Part shown: positions 21,648-32,024 of the stretch, piece by piece
Layout: each line of letters begins with the position of its first letter
How positions within the stretch are numbered: position 1 is the first letter of the stretch
Made by a program: the position numbers and the translations under genes
The notes under the pieces: generated by a model
The model's input: only the letters and a program-made list of their open reading frames with translations
Database searches by the model: none
What the model was told of the DNA's origin: nothing
Assembly: GCA_021018995.1 (NCBI GenBank)
Contig: CM037593.1
Location: 37,275,810-37,339,809, forward strand
DNA: 64,000 nt
Reading direction: 5' to 3'
Source of the DNA: Chloranthus sessilifolius
Taxonomy: Eukaryota > Streptophyta > Magnoliopsida > Chloranthales > Chloranthaceae

Positions 21648-22180
21648 TAAAGGATTTCAGCAAAGTTGCAAAACCATTGTGCAACATACTGACTAAAGAT
21701 GCCCCATTCATCTTTGATGAAAAGTGTACAAATGCCTTTAAAAGTATTAAGGCAGAATTGGTCAGAGCCCCTATAATCCAACCACCAGATTGGAAGCTCC
21801 CATTCGAAATCACGTGTGACACATCGGATTATGCGATCGGAGCCGTTCTTGGACAAAGGGTAGAGAAAGTGCCGCATGTCATCTACTATGCAAGTCGCAC
21901 TCTCAATGATGCACAATTGAATTATTCTACCACAGAAAAAGAACTCCTAGCAGTAGTCTTTGCTTTGGATAAGTTCCGATCCTATTTGTTGGGATCAAAA
22001 GTGGTAGTGTTTACTGACCATGCAGCTCTTCGCTACCTCTTTTCAAAGAAAGATGTAAAAGCTTGATTAATCCGATGGATTCTACTCTTACAAGAATTTG
22101 ATCTGGAAATCAAAGGCAAAAAGGGATCAGAAAATGTAGTTGCTGATCATTTGTCTCGAATCATTATTGAAAAATCTGAG
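21648..22180 (+). pseudogene. G1 RNase H
   Basis: In the second frame: 'FEITCDTSDYAIGAVLGQRV' (first catalytic D), 'YYASRTLNDAQLNYSTTEKELLA' (catalytic E), 'VVVFTDHAALRYLFSKKD' (catalytic D), a stop at about 22064, then '[20 protein letters not shown]'. The order and residues are those of the Ty3/Gypsy RNase H. Confidence 0.93.
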
Positions 22181-23536
22181 GATCTGATTCCAATTTTGGA
22201 AAGTTTTCCTGATGAACAATTGTTCACTGTTGAAAATCTACCATGGTATGCAGATCTGATTAACTATTTGGTGACAGATCAGATACCTGAGCATTGAAAT
22301 AAAAATGAGAAAGCTATTTTTTTAGCACGAGCTAAGCATTATTTTTTCGAGGACCCATACTTGTTCAAATATTGTGCTGATCAGATCATCAGAAGATGCA
22401 TTCTGGAACAGGAGCAGCCAAAAATCATCTCATTCTGTCATGAGTTGTCCTGTGGGGGACATTTTAGCTCAAGAAAGACTACAACGAAGATTCTCCAATG
22501 TGGATTTTATTGGTCAACAATCTTTAAAGACTGTCATCAACACTGCATTTCATGCAGTAATTATCAAATGCTAGGCAGAATTTCAAAAAGAAATATGATG
22601 CCCTTAAATCCAATTCTGGAAGTTGAACTATTTGACGTATGGGGAATAGACTTAATGGGCCCATTCCCCAATTCTTTTGGAAATTTGTACGTCTTAGTTG
22701 CAGTGAATTATGTCTCAAAGTAGGTGGAAGCACTGGCCTGTAAAACCAATGACCACAGAGTAATGTTCAAGTTTCTTAAAAATGAGTTATTTCCAAGATT
22801 TGGTACTCCACGTGCGATTATTAGTGACGGTGGAAAGCACTTTTGTAATAAAGTTTTCGCTCAGCTGATGAAGAAGTATGGGATCACTCACAGAGTGGCT
22901 ATACCATACCACCCTCAAACTAGTGGACAAGTCGAAGTTTCAAATCGAGAAATCAAACGTATTCTAGAGAAAACGATAAGGTCCAATCGGAAGGATTGGT
23001 CGTTGAAATTAAACGATGCACTCTGGGCATATCAGACAGCGTTCAAGGCTCCCATAGGAATGTCCTCCTATCGAATGATCTTTGGCAAGGGTTGTCATTT
23101 ACCTGTTGAATTGGAACATCGAGCCTATTGGGCTATTAAGTCTTTGAATTTTGACTTGCACAAAGCTAGGGAGAAGTGAAAATTGGAAATTACAGAATTA
23201 AAGGAAGTGAGAGCTGATGCATATGAGTGTGCCAGATCCTATAAGGACCGCATGAAGCGTGTTCATGATCCGTCTATTTTGAGGAAATCATTCACTGTGG
23301 GACAGAAGGTGTTATTATATAACTCAAGACTACATTTGTTCCCCGGAAAGCTCAAAATAAGATGGAGCGGTCCTTTCTTGGTCAATCGAATATTTTCAAA
23401 CGGAGCAGTTGAGCTACGCAATTTGCGAAATAAAAGTACGTTTCGAGTCAACGGGCAACGGGTAAAACCGTTTTTGGAAAATTTTATTGACAAGACTGAT
23501 GAAATTGTGTTGAGAAATCCCGATCAATCGGGATGA
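22181..23536 (+). pseudogene. G1 integrase
   Basis: The zinc-binding HHCC part ('ISFCHELSCGGHFSSRKTT' ... 'DCHQHCISCSNYQ') is followed by the core: 'DVWGIDLMGPFPNS' (D), '[15 protein letters not shown]' (D) and '[20 protein letters not shown]' (E), so the DDE triad is visible. The C-terminal 'GQKVLLYNSRLHLFPGKLKIRWSGPF' motif (GPY/F module) ends at 23536. Stops lie at about 22297, 22722 and 23177. There is no chromodomain. Confidence 0.94.
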
Positions 23537-25727
23537 AACTAAAAATTTTTAAATGTCGGGCTAGCGACGTTAAACCTAGCGCTTCTTGGGAGGCAACCTA
23601 TGTTGTTAAAAAAAAATAAATAAATAAAAGCTTAGATACACTCATTTTTATGGTTGATTGTGGTTTTGATAGTGTTATTTGAGTAAGCATTTAGTTAATT
23701 TTGATAATCTTATCACTATTGTTGACATTTTTTTTGTGTGGTGAGGATGCTTGGGTATACTGATATATTTTCATGCAGGATTGGGAGAGGATTTTTCCTA
23801 CCTCTCCTCTTTTCATGTGCTATTATGCGCCTCAAATCATTACTCCAGGTATGTTTTCTCCCTTTAATCTAATATTTTATTTATTATCAACAATGAAGAC
23901 ATTGTTTTATTTAGGTTTGGGGGTGTAGTTTGTGTGATTCTATTATTTTGATACCCCTAAAACTACAAAAAAAAAAAAAAAAAACAACCATCATACATGT
24001 TATTTTGCGATAGTTTTCAAACTTTAGTTAATGATGCATGTGAATTTAATTTTGAAAATAGCGATGTCATATTTTGATTACTTCTATCTAGGATAATGAA
24101 ATTTAATGTGATAATTTGAGGATAGTCCTGAAATTCATGCCTAGATATTTTGTGCACGTATACCATGCTTAAGATCTAGAAATTGAGGAACTATTTTGAA
24201 CTTTGAATTTTAGGATCTTAGTGGAGACTAAACCCGGTAAGCTTTAGAGCTAATTTCCCGTCCTTGATGAGAGTTTACATAAACTCAGAGTTGTCTTTGA
24301 ATACGAATTATTCTTGCATAATCTCATATATTTTATTTTGACTTGTGACTTTGCATGACATTAAATTCATATTATTGTGCTAGAACGTATCATATGTTTG
24401 CTCAAGACAAATAGGCAAAGTTACCATCTTTTGAGGACGTGATTGAAGGCCATATTTGGCTCGTTTGTGCTTAAAATACCCCACCTTATATAAATTTATC
24501 ATTTAGTACCCCTTTGAGCTTATTAAAAAAAATTGCCTTTATATATTCTTTGATAAGCCACGTTAACCTTTACCCCTTCACCATTTCTAAAAACTCAACC
24601 TTACCCTTCTTATTTATGAGAAATTAGGAACGAGGGATGAGAGTGAGCGAAAAGAGAGTAAGTGGAGAGATACCGAGTTGTAGTGTGTACTGAGAGTGTA
24701 TGGCAAAAATATAGAAAAAAAAAAAGGAGAAAAAGAAAAAAAAAAATTTGAAAAAAAAATGAGGTGCTGTAAGAAGATGGAATTCAAAAGAAGAAAAATG
24801 AGTGAGAAAAGAAAAAGAAGGTTGAGAAAAATAGTGAGAGATTAGAAAAGAAAAAGACGAGAAATAGAAAAATCAGAAGTTAGTTCATTTTCCAATTTCT
24901 TGGAAACTTTGAATCTCAACTTTCCTTTCTTTCTTACCCTTACCTGAGCCCCATTACAACCTCAAAAAGACCTTCATGATCCGATTTTGCATTGGTAATT
25001 ACCTTGTGGAGAGTAAACATGTGATATCTATGTCACTTGATATGACATGCTTAGGATATACAAGTATCTGTTCTTATGAGATTTATTTTTATTCATTGAT
25101 TGTATCGTGTTTCATTTATCATGTGAGACCTTCTTGCTTGCTTTGTATTGATCTCTCACATGTGAGCGAAAATGAACCCATCATCGGAGCAATCCTATTT
25201 TAAGAGTATACCTAAAGTGAGGATTGAGTCGAAACATAAGATCTGATGATTTACTGTTTAAATTGGTTCCGAGATGAATGAATCTTGGTTTTGGTATGCA
25301 CACACTTCATGTTTAGGCATGAATGGATAACTTATCTAACGATTTGAGCATTAGACTAATTTGAATGGATATTAGTATGATTAGTATAACATTGTTATTT
25401 GAAATTGAGGATTTGCATGTTGAATTGATTAATGATTTTGAGTTTTGAAGTTAAAGATATATGAAAACCTTATTTTGAAAACTCAATTTTATCGATGGTT
25501 TCAAAAATGTTTTGAAGTTTGTGGGTAACTTCACTGAAAACCCTCAGGAGACAAAACTCCCCCACTAGGGATCACCTAGCGGTTTAAAGGCTTGTTGCAT
25601 ATGCTAAATACAATCGTGCTCCCTACGAAAGTGGCAATCTTTATTTTTCTTAGGTTATTAGTTTACTCTTCAATTTTGTTTATCCTTTCCTTTGGTCGAG
25701 GACTAGCAAAGTGTAGATTTGGGGGTA
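23537..25727 (+). other. G1 3' noncoding region
   Basis: 2.2 kb without a convincing gene. Just after the pol stop lies GCGCTTCTTGGGAGGCAACC (23579-23598), a motif I know from the same place in many Athila/Tat-type plant elements. A-rich runs follow, and the region ends in the polypurine tract. I looked for an env-like frame and found none: the 75-codon frame at 24976 has no recognisable domain, though its surroundings (about 24890-25560) are similar to 33700-34360 in G2. Confidence 0.75.
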
Positions 25728-27532
25728 TGATGTGCAGTGAAATATGATGATATTTCACCCCTAAATACCTACATTTAGCCATCCGATGAAAGCTATTTAA
25801 TATGTTTTATATAGTTTTAGTGATTTACAGGTCTGGAGATGTGCTGAGCATAAAATAATCCAAAAGTTCATAATATAACGTCAAATTCGTGCTACTTTGG
25901 ATCATCCAGAACTTATCCTGACTTGGAGCTTAATTTTAACCTTTAAAACATCAGATTTACGAAATGGTTAAAACACCAAAGTTGAAGAGCTCGTCATCTT
26001 CTTTCTAACGCAGCAAGAATCGCCTCAATCCGACTTTGGGATAAAACGTTATGACTAAAATATTGAGGTTGTGTCTGTTGAAGAGTTGGGCCGAGTTTCA
26101 CAAAAATCTGGGAAGGTCGATCGATCGACCCTTTTTGGTCGATCGATCGACCTAATTCTGAGGACTTGGAAATTAAAAACAAAATCTGATATGGTCGATT
26201 GATCGACCATATTCAGTCGATCAATCGACCAAGTTTGAATTTGAGTTCGAAATTGTGTTTGGCCGCGGGAATCTCGGTACTCTTTTCAAGGAACAAAATC
26301 TTGGATTCAAGGAGGAAAAAGCGGCTTCCGTTTTGGCAATTAGTGGGAATATATTTTCAGAGTTATATTCATTCCGGGGTCGTTCTGTTTTTGGGAGTTT
26401 TGATTTTTCTGCATTCTTCTATTTTAGTTTTCTGCGTTTCAAAGTGTAAGGGCATTGAGTCCCAGTTTCTTGAACTATCTTTTTAATATTCATTTTGAGA
26501 AGAAGATAAGTCTTAGTTTTTCTTATTTGGATCTACTTTCAAGAAGGAGGTGTACGTACTTTGGATTAAAAGCTTTTCGTAGATAGTATTAAAGCTCTTT
26601 ACGGTATTTTTAAATATTGATGTTAATGTCGGTTTACATTTCAGCCATATTATTTACTTTTACTATGTGTGGCTAGTTTCATTAAGGATGGGGATCTAAT
26701 GAACTCCATCCGAGGTATTCATTTATATTAATATAAATCTGTGTGATTGAGATGTCAGACTCTTTTTAAGGCCCTAATATTGTTATTGAAAATGGTGAAA
26801 TCTGATTTCAGTCTAAGATCTAGGAGCTAATCATGCCCTATGATTTCAGATCTGCAATAATGATTTTATCCTAATTATTACCCATCTTGGGGTGAAGTTT
26901 TACTGTCATCTGAGGTGTGAGTGTTAATCACACACTCATAGGGTGTTAATCATACATCTCCTTGATTTCGTATTGATAGTGTGACTTTATCCTAGTTGTG
27001 AGTTCCAATCACTATCTGAGGTGTGGGTGTTAATCACACACTCATGGGGTGTTAATCATACATCTCCTTGATCTTATATCGTACTTTAGAAATTAGCCTA
27101 GAGATTGGGTACTAAATATTATCCGAGGTGTGAGTGTTAATCATACATCTTCGTGATCTCAGATCTATATTTTAGAACTCAGGTGTGTATGGGGTAGTGC
27201 TTCTTTTGAGAAATCTGTTAAAGATCTCACATCTCAATCCACAGATTGGTATTCTTAAATGATAAACCTACGATGGGAGGATTTAGCATCCCAATCCTTA
27301 TCCTTCATTAATTGTTTAATTCTTAGATTCCGTTAGTATTTATCTCATTTATCAGAAGTTCTCAAAATTCTAGGTTATTGGTTACTGTGATAGATCTGTG
27401 AAAATTCTTCTAGTTAATTGCTATTTCGGATTTTAAATTTTCTAATCAATCCTCGTGGGAACGATCTCGTACTTTGCACCCACTGACTGCATCACGATTC
27501 GTGCACTTGCGAATACAACTTAATTCACCCAC
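25728..27532 (+). repeat. G1 3' LTR
   Basis: Begins TGATGTGCAG after the polypurine tract. It ends TTCACCCAC where the 5' LTR has TTCACACATCA, so the last few bases are missing or changed at the junction with repeat X. It has one extra 22-bp palindrome half (ATATTCAGTCGATCAATCGA, about 26208-26229) relative to the 5' LTR and a shorter tandem block at 26917-27160. Confidence 0.94.
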
Positions 27533-27918
27533 GGAGTCATTTATTGACACCGATATAAATGAAAAACATCTTCAATATGACTCATCTGATTTCGTTTAGG
27601 AATATAAGCAGGATCAATTGGTCACTACGCTCGAGACTGAAACCACGAGCGTTGAGGTAGTGCGAGTGTGAGAAGAAGAGGAAATGGATTGGAGCAATAC
27701 TAATGTCGAGGAGGGAATTGAGAATCAAATGAAGTCGAGTTAGATAAAAAAGGATACCCCTACAGACTCGGAAGCTTCTCTAGCCAACTTAACCGACGAG
27801 TTTGATGTCGAGTCAACACCTGAAGGAATGAGAATCATGTTAGTCAAACATCCGTTGGATATTTAAACTTTTAAATAGTGGGGGATTGTTAGATATTTAA
27901 AAGTTTATTAAACTTGTC
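27533..27918 (+). repeat. 386-bp direct repeat X, right copy
   Basis: The same 386 bp as 15027-15412, here continuing without a break into the rest of the C3 5' LTR (TTTTCCCAAGAGG at 27919). The left boundary GGAGTCATTTA abuts the truncated G1 3' LTR. Confidence 0.95.
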
Positions 27919-28460
27919 TTTTCCCAAGAGGTGTGTCTTTTCAATTGAGGTGTCTTTTCCCAAGAGGTGTGTCTTTTCAATTGAGGTGTCTTTCCAAAGT
28001 GGTGTCTTTTCAAAAGAGGTGTCTTTCCAAAGTGGTGTGTCTTTTCAAAATAAAGGGTCTTTCTAAAGTGGTGTCTTTTTTGAAGGGATGCATGTAGCAC
28101 CTTTTCATAGGAAAAGGGTGCATTAACACACCACTTGATTTCTATTTAAGGAACCTAAAATCATTGTTTTATATACCACAAAAAGAGTCTTATTTCTTTT
28201 CTCTTGTTATGTCTTTAAAGGTCTTGATCAGAGCGTTCTTGCAATATTTAGTATTCGGATAGAGTGATCGGATTCGCCAAATCCTTCACAAGAATACACA
28301 GCCGGTTTGTTGTATCTTGGAACCAGTTTGCTGGTAACCTGTTGGTGACCACTTTGTCGAAGTGGTGGGGGCAAATATTGGATTAAAGACAATGATATTT
28401 CTCGTGCCTCGAATCGATTCCATGTATTATTTTGGATCAACATTTCAATTTTTTCCAACA
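27853..28460 (+). repeat. C3 5' LTR
   Basis: 608 bp. It has an internal second copy of AATAGTGGGGGATTGTTAGAT near its start, a GAGGTGTSTTTTC minisatellite (27920-28085), a TATA-like TTTTATATACC at 28167-28176, and the end ATTTCAATTTTTTCCAACA. The partner is 31373-32019. Confidence 0.9.
27920..28085 (+). repeat. GAGGTGTCTTTTC minisatellite in the C3 5' LTR
   Basis: Tandem units of about 17-35 bp (AAGAGGTGTGTCTTTTCAAT, AGAGGTGTCTTTCCAAAGTG). The 3' LTR copy (31433-31640) has about one unit more, so the number changed after insertion. The apparent repeat-rich proteins in several frames are a by-product. Confidence 0.85.
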
Positions 28461-31372
28461 ATTTTAAACCAATATTTGTGTTAGCAAGTTTGAATTTTAG
28501 AAAAGCGGCTAAAGATCATTTTAAGAGATGATGATAATGCGATAGGAATACAAGGCGCTCCTCGAATTCAAAGAGGTATGCTTACTTTTAATATCCTTTG
28601 AAATTTTGATTTTGAGGCTGAGTTAATGTCACTTGTCGACATATTATCGGCATCGTTTGATGGCTGGCCGCTAAAATAGCTGACTGGATCATCACAAGCG
28701 ATGAAACTTAACGAAGGCATAATTTTTCTTGTAATATTGTTCTCTTGGAAAAAGTAGTCTTCCTCTTAATTTATCAGATTTTGTTGCATCTGGTCCTCTT
28801 AATTTAATACTATTAGATATTTAGACATCGTAGCACTATTCAACTAATGGTTTCAAGTATTATATTCTGTTTTGGATGAATCCAAAGTACTCATAATTCT
28901 TCCCCGTGCATTCAATTTCTTCACTAGATTTAAATTGCATATTGAAAATTTCCTCCTGCATAATATTAAATTTCTACAAGCGTTTGAAGTGTTTAGAGCT
29001 CCAATCTATTTGATAAATAGATTCTCAATCAAATTGTTCAGTCATGTATCGCCTTATGAGAAACCCGTTGGCAGAACTCCACATGATTCTACTTTGTGCT
29101 CTTTTGGACGTTCATGTTTCCGTATTTAGGGCCATATAACAAAGTTAAAGTTGTTTGATCCAAATAATGTCTTTGTAAGATACTCTCTTCACCATCAAGG
29201 ATACCGGTGTCTTAACATCAATATTGTGTGTATCTACTTGTCCCTATGAAGTCATCTTCACTTGTGTGCTTGTATCCACTTAACGACTCACACTTGGTTC
29301 CACCGACCACCAATTTTTATATGATAGTACTGTGTGTTTGTGAGAGTTTGAAATCATATTGGATGCCTTCACTATGAAGGAGACGATTCACTTTAATTTG
29401 ACATTGTTTCGGGTGGGAATGTCACTTGTTTCAAGGAGACGAATTAACCAATTAGATCGGCATGGGGAACATGTAAGATACAGTGCTTCCAAATCATTTT
29501 GTTTGACTATATAAAAGAGGCATCTAGTTTCTATTATAACTTCTTAATTCAGTTACGGGTGTCTCTTTAATCCAAGGGTTTTAAATTGCTTTGGAGTGCC
29601 AATTTTATTTCTTCTTTATTTATCTATTCCTCACTAATGGAAAATGCTGCTCTAACCCTTTTATGGGAATTAGCAATGTGTGAGTATGTAGTATGTATAA
29701 CACACATCCATATGTACATGTGTTAGGTGTGTGTGGGCACATCACACAAACTTGTGCACATGGTGTAAGTCACGTATAAGAGATGCTTTATTATTATCAT
29801 TTTTATATGGTGTGTGTGTACATGATTGTGTACTTGTACATACTTGTTACAAAATTGTTTCCATTCAATGATAAAGATTGACAATCCAAGTGACAGAGAA
29901 AATGATCAAGTGGGCTAAATTCACATGATCATGATTTATGGAACACTTTTAGTTTCTCATTACTATTCCTGGGAGTTGTCTCATGAAGGAGTCAATTCAT
30001 TAAAATAATTATTTATTTATTTTTATTTTATTTTTCAAAAGTGACATTATTTTATTTTTTGCCAAGATGAACTTTGGCACCCATGCATTAGATGTGATTA
30101 TGTTTGTGAAACTTTATTGCAATAATTAATAATCATTTAACACAATTGTTTGATCATCAAGTAGCCACAAAATGGTCGATTTAGTGGACATAGATATATG
30201 TCCTATGATTGATCAATTGATCAAGTCTCAATCATATAGCACTTGAGTGCCATTAATCGAGTGGGTATGGGTTAGAATCATTATCAATGATTTGACCATA
30301 AACTTTTGGCAACATTGACTTGTTATGAAAAGATTGCTAGGATCATGTAGCGATGATCAAATGATTCTGGTTGAATATCTTTGAAAGGTAATGAGTTTGG
30401 ATTTGATATTCTAAATCATTTGAAGATGATATTTCTCTAACAAAGGAATGACTAATTGAAAATCTAAATCAAATGATTTTTCATGAATAAAGAGAGTCAT
30501 GATCTTACAAGAGACGTTAAGATGCAACTATAAATCTGGCTTAGTATGTTGCTTGTATGGAATATAGGTAAAGAAATGAAGTGACTTAAGGGTCCATTGG
30601 TAGACGTACCAATAAAGATTAAGTCATAACTTCTAAATTTTCTATGAAACTTGTTTTCTTGTTAATTCATAAGAAAACAAATGATTTATGGATCCAAACA
30701 TAAATGTCTGAAGAAGCGCTTTATGTGTTGATAATTGTAATTATAAGTAATTATGGAAAGTATTAATCTATAAAAATCGGGATGAGTTTAAAGTCATTTA
30801 CCCAAATAGTCACTTACGATGGGAACCCTACCTAATATTTGCTTGGTCAATGTTTAGGTTCAAAGGGAAGAACAAGTTGTAAATCCGTGACGGACAAAGG
30901 AGCACTACATTGATGAGGATTAAATTCTCATAAGCATCCCAGGAAGGGTAGTGTTTTGCTTATAATGGATAAGGGGAGGTCGAGCATTGCTCTTAATAGA
31001 CACTACAACACAATGTGTTGAAATGTTAAAGTTATAAGGACATCTCATATAGGCCTACCTATATAAGTGTGAGGGTGGAGCCGCCTTCAATGAGACATGA
31101 CTTTATCTCATAAACACTTAGAAAAATCAGGGTACTAGCATATGGCCTAACTGTGCTAACTAATTTATTGAACACTAAATATCTAAAATATATGTGTGGA
31201 ATAGTTCCGATTTGTTATATAAGATTGTTAGTTCAAGACTTAGTTTCACTAAAGATCTTGACAAACTTTGAGTTATTTCCACTAAAGTGAAATTTCAAGT
31301 CTATAAGACACTTTCATTTATGCATATATTTTTTGCTTTGCTCTGATTTCAAAATTTAAAATAGTGGGGGAT
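28461..31372 (+). other. C3 interior, largely noncoding
   Basis: Apart from the integrase scrap, I see AT-rich sequence with a TGTGTG/CACATG-rich patch (29670-29860) and no open frame with a known domain. Gag, protease, RT and RNase H are not recognisable. Confidence 0.6.
28960..29240 (+). pseudogene. C3 Copia integrase C-terminal scrap
   Basis: The reading 'LINRFSIKLFSHVSPYEK' continues through 'LCSFGRSCFRI', a stop near 29128, and 'KLKLFDPNNVFVRYSLHHQG' to 'YRCLN'. It matches the Copia block 'INRLPTPVL...SPYEKLFG...LRVFGC...RPYN..KL.PRS..CVFLGYS..HKGYRC'. It is a dead fragment that shows C3 derives from Copia. Confidence 0.75.
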
Positions 31373-32019
31373 TGTTGGATATTTAAACTTTTAAATAGTG
31401 GGGGATTGCTAGATATTTAAAAGTTTATTAAACTTGTCTTTTCCCAAGAGGTGTGTCTTTTCAATTGAGGTGTCTTTTCCCAAGAGGTGTGTCTTTTCAA
31501 TTGAGGTGTCTTTCCAAAGTAGTGTCTTTTCAAAAGAGGTGTCTTTCCAAAGTGGTGTCTTTTCAAAAGAGGTGTCTTTCCAAAGTGGTGTGTCTTTTCA
31601 AAATAAAGGGTCTTTCTAAAGTGGTGTGTCTTTTCTGAAGGGATGCATGTAGCACATTTTCATAGGAAAAAGGTGCATTAACACACCACTTAATTTCTAT
31701 TTAAGGAACCTAAAATCATTATTTTATATACCACAAAAAGAGTTTTATTTCTTCTCTCTTGTTATGTCTTTAAAGGTCTTGATTAGAGCGTTATTGCAAT
31801 ATTTGGTGTTCGAATAGCGTGATCGGATTCGCCAAATGCTTCACAAAAATACACAATCGATTCGTTGTATCCAGGAACCAGTTTGTCGGTAACCTGTTGG
31901 TGACCACTTTGTCGAAGTGGTGTGGGAAAATATTGGATATATTAAAGACAACGATATTTCTCGTGCCTCAAACCGGTTCCACGTATTATTTCGGATTAAC
32001 ATTTCAATTTTTTCCAACA
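31373..32019 (+). repeat. C3 3' LTR
   Basis: 647 bp, TGTTGGATATTT...TTTTTTCCAACA, directly after AAAATAGTGGGGGAT. It is longer than the 5' copy because of the extra minisatellite unit. Confidence 0.9.
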
Positions 32020-32024
32020 ACATC

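Larger units (their letters stand above)
15413..27532 (+). mobile_element. Inner Ty3/Gypsy element G1 (Athila/Tat-like), decayed gag-pol
   Basis: 12.1 kb with LTRs 15413-17219 and 25728-27532, a tRNA-Asp-type primer site at 17226, and polypurine tract TTTGGGGGTA at 25718-25727. Gag and pol were one continuous frame: 17850 to about 21647 share a frame and, after a 2-base shift, 21650-23536 share another. At least nine in-frame stops break it. Domain order gag - protease - RT - RNase H - integrase is Ty3/Gypsy. There is no chromodomain and no env-like frame, and the primer site and LTR-end style match Athila/Tat. The element sits inside the C3 LTR and is bounded by the 386-bp repeat X. Its LTRs are clearly closer to each other than the G2 LTRs are. 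Confidence 0.93.
27853..32019 (+). mobile_element. Copia-type LTR element C3 inserted in G2
   Basis: LTRs 27853-28460 (CGTTGGATAT...TTCCAACA) and 31373-32019 (TGTTGGATAT...TTCCAACA) are flanked by an exact ACATC duplication (27848-27852, 32020-32024). A purine tract AATAGTGGGGGAT stands before the 3' LTR. The 2.9-kb interior keeps one recognisable piece of Copia integrase (28960-29240) and is otherwise noncoding. The site after the 5' LTR (ATTTTAAACCAATATTTG) is not a recognisable primer site. The first LTR base pair is CG instead of TG in the 5' copy. Confidence 0.88.

Noticed and set aside
23537-25727. Possible env-like third gene in G1
   Set aside because: Only short frames without signal peptide, membrane segment or similarity. 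The matching region of G2 has no conserved frame.
31434-31638. Two overlapping repeat-rich small proteins
   Set aside because: They are translations of the C3 LTR minisatellite in two frames, and the mirrored copy at 27897-28100 gives one on the other strand.
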